Source of the DNA: DATJOQ01 sp050010455
GTDB taxonomy: Bacteria > Desulfobacterota > Binatia > Binatales > Binataceae
Assembly (NCBI GenBank): GCA_050010455.1
Contig: JBEKLA010000262.1
Coordinates: 1-5,568, forward strand
Reading direction: 5' to 3'
DNA: 5,568 nucleotides
Shown here: positions 4,886 through 5,568 of the stretch, piece after piece
How positions within the stretch are numbered: the first letter of the stretch is position 1
Layout: each line of letters starts with the position of its first letter
The notes under the pieces: model-generated
Told to the model about the DNA's origin: nothing
Seen by the model: only the letters and a program-made list of their open reading frames with translations
The model's database searches: none
Program-made: the position numbers and the translations under genes

Positions 4886-5568
4886 GTGAAGAACACAACC
4901 CGACCGACACTCTTCAAGTGGCGGCAGACGGCGCCGGAGCTGATTCTTTGTGCCGTGCGCTGGTATCTTCGCTACTCGCGCTCGCTCCACGATGTGGAAG
5001 AGTTGTTCGTCGAGCGCGGTCTGGAGGCGGATCACACGACGATCTGGCGTTGGGTACAACGTTACGGTCCTGAGCTGGAACAGCGCCTGCGGCGTCATCT
5101 CAAACCGACCAACAAATCCTGGCGTGTTGACGAGACGTATATTCGAGTGAAGGGCCGTTGGTGTTACCTCTATCGGGCCATCGATTCCAGCGGTGCCACG
5201 ATCGACTTCCTGCTGTCGGCGTTGCGCGATGCTGCGGCGGCCAAACGCCTGTTCCGCAAGGGTCTCAGCGAACCATCGCATCCCCAGCCCCGCGTCATCA
5301 ACACCGATAAGGCTCGCCTCTATTGCTCGGCCATTGCAGCAGTGAAAGAGGAGGGAACTTTGCGCCGCCGCTGCCGACATCGACCGGTGCAATACTTGAA
5401 CAACATCCTGGAGCAGGATCATCGAGCGATCAAACGACGACTGAAAGCCAAGCAGAGCTTTCGTGAGTTCCAAGCCGCCCGGCGAACGATCGAGGGATAC
5501 GAAGCGATGCACATGATCCGGAAGGGGCAGGCGCGGTGGGTCAGCGACGATGATGTTCGCAAACAGAA
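4886..5568 (+). CDS. IS6-family DDE transposase, last few codons beyond window
   Basis: A DNA strand-transfer enzyme that moves the surrounding element. The 227 visible residues nearly reach the usual length of about 230-240. An N-terminal helix-turn-helix region (about 20-60, including YSRSLHDVEELFVERGLEAD and HTTIWRWVQRYGPEL) recognises the ends. The RNase H-fold catalytic core follows with VDETYIRVKG (Asp82), VINTDKARLY (Asp141) and YLNNILEQDHRAIKRR (Glu176). The spacing Asp141-34 residues-Glu176 is the IS6 DD(34)E signature, and RTIEGYEAMHMIRKGQ is the typical ending. The GTG at 4886 is chosen because an in-frame TAG lies four codons upstream and no ATG fits; there is no strong Shine-Dalgarno, as is common for transposases. 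No frameshift or stop is seen, so it may be functional. A long open frame on the opposite strand is a coding shadow. Confidence 0.93.
   Translation, partial: MKNTTRPTLFKWRQTAPELILCAVRWYLRYSRSLHDVEELFVERGLEADHTTIWRWVQRYGPELEQRLRRHLKPTNKSWRVDETYIRVKGRWCYLYRAIDSSGATIDFLLSALRDAAAAKRLFRKGLSEPSHPQPRVINTDKARLYCSAIAAVKEEGTLRRRCRHRPVQYLNNILEQDHRAIKRRLKAKQSFREFQAARRTIEGYEAMHMIRKGQARWVSDDDVRKQ

Larger units (their letters stand above)
4839..5568 (+). mobile_element. IS6-family insertion sequence, right end outside window
   Basis: The element comprises a left terminal sequence near 4839 and a nearly complete transposase reading rightward. IS6-family elements move by replicative cointegrate formation and make 8-bp target duplications. 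The 8 bases outside the proposed left end, TGAAAAAC (4831-4838), would be the duplication, but the partner copy lies beyond the window. Its insertion between aqpZ and whatever stood upstream defines the right boundary of the operon region. Confidence 0.8.

Noticed and set aside
4739..5512. A 257-codon open frame on the minus strand across the IS and the aqpZ start
   Set aside because: It is antisense to the well-supported IS6 transposase, shows no family signature, and its length follows from the GC-rich third positions of the real gene.
1..5568. CRISPR array, tRNA, rRNA, phage or toxin-antitoxin module
   Set aside because: No regularly spaced repeats with spacers, no tRNA cloverleaf or CCA end, no rRNA segments and no recognisable toxin, antitoxin or phage domains were seen on either strand.

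Overview
The window is moderately GC-rich bacterial DNA from a Gram-negative organism, shown by two lipobox proteins, one of them an OmpA-family lipoprotein. The gene families present (AqpZ, a DUF4239 membrane protein, a DUF4197 relative, an IS6-family transposase) fit Pseudomonadota. A Rhizobiales host such as a Bradyrhizobium relative is my best guess, but this is an inference from gene style and not proven.

Layout. Positions 1-590 (minus) hold most of a potassium channel, cut by the window edge just after its selectivity filter. Positions 591-987 hold no convincing intact gene, only protein-like fragments, including what looks like the C-terminus of a PqiC-type auxiliary lipoprotein. Positions 988-1848 (minus) hold a DUF4239 membrane protein preceded by a 30-codon leader ORF. 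The leader's Shine-Dalgarno lies in a GAAA-capped hairpin that has a mutually exclusive alternative pairing. Positions 1867-2459 are non-coding, with a 21-nt-phased CAGGGA repeat and what may be an old mobile-element remnant. Positions 2460-3002 (plus) encode an OmpA-like lipoprotein, followed by a terminator-like hairpin.

Positions 4742 down to 3357 (minus) form an apparent operon. It runs from aquaporin Z to a frameshifted and shortened DUF4197-type gene (its ATG abuts the aqpZ stop), then to a small lipoprotein with a triple YYSNN repeat. A doubtful ORF overlaps the end of the lipoprotein gene by TGATG. From about 4839 to the right edge (plus) lies an IS6-family insertion sequence with a recognisable left end and an almost complete DD(34)E transposase. 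It sits just upstream of the aqpZ promoter region.

Functionally the intact genes are small envelope and membrane proteins (K+ channel, water channel, peptidoglycan-binding lipoprotein, DUF4239 protein). Together they could serve osmotic or envelope homeostasis, but nothing shows that they act as one system. The density of broken genes and the IS mark this as a decaying accessory region. I did not find a clear new biological system. The strongest candidates for follow-up are the SD-sequestering switch-like hairpin before the DUF4239 gene and the broken aqpZ-DUF4197 operon.
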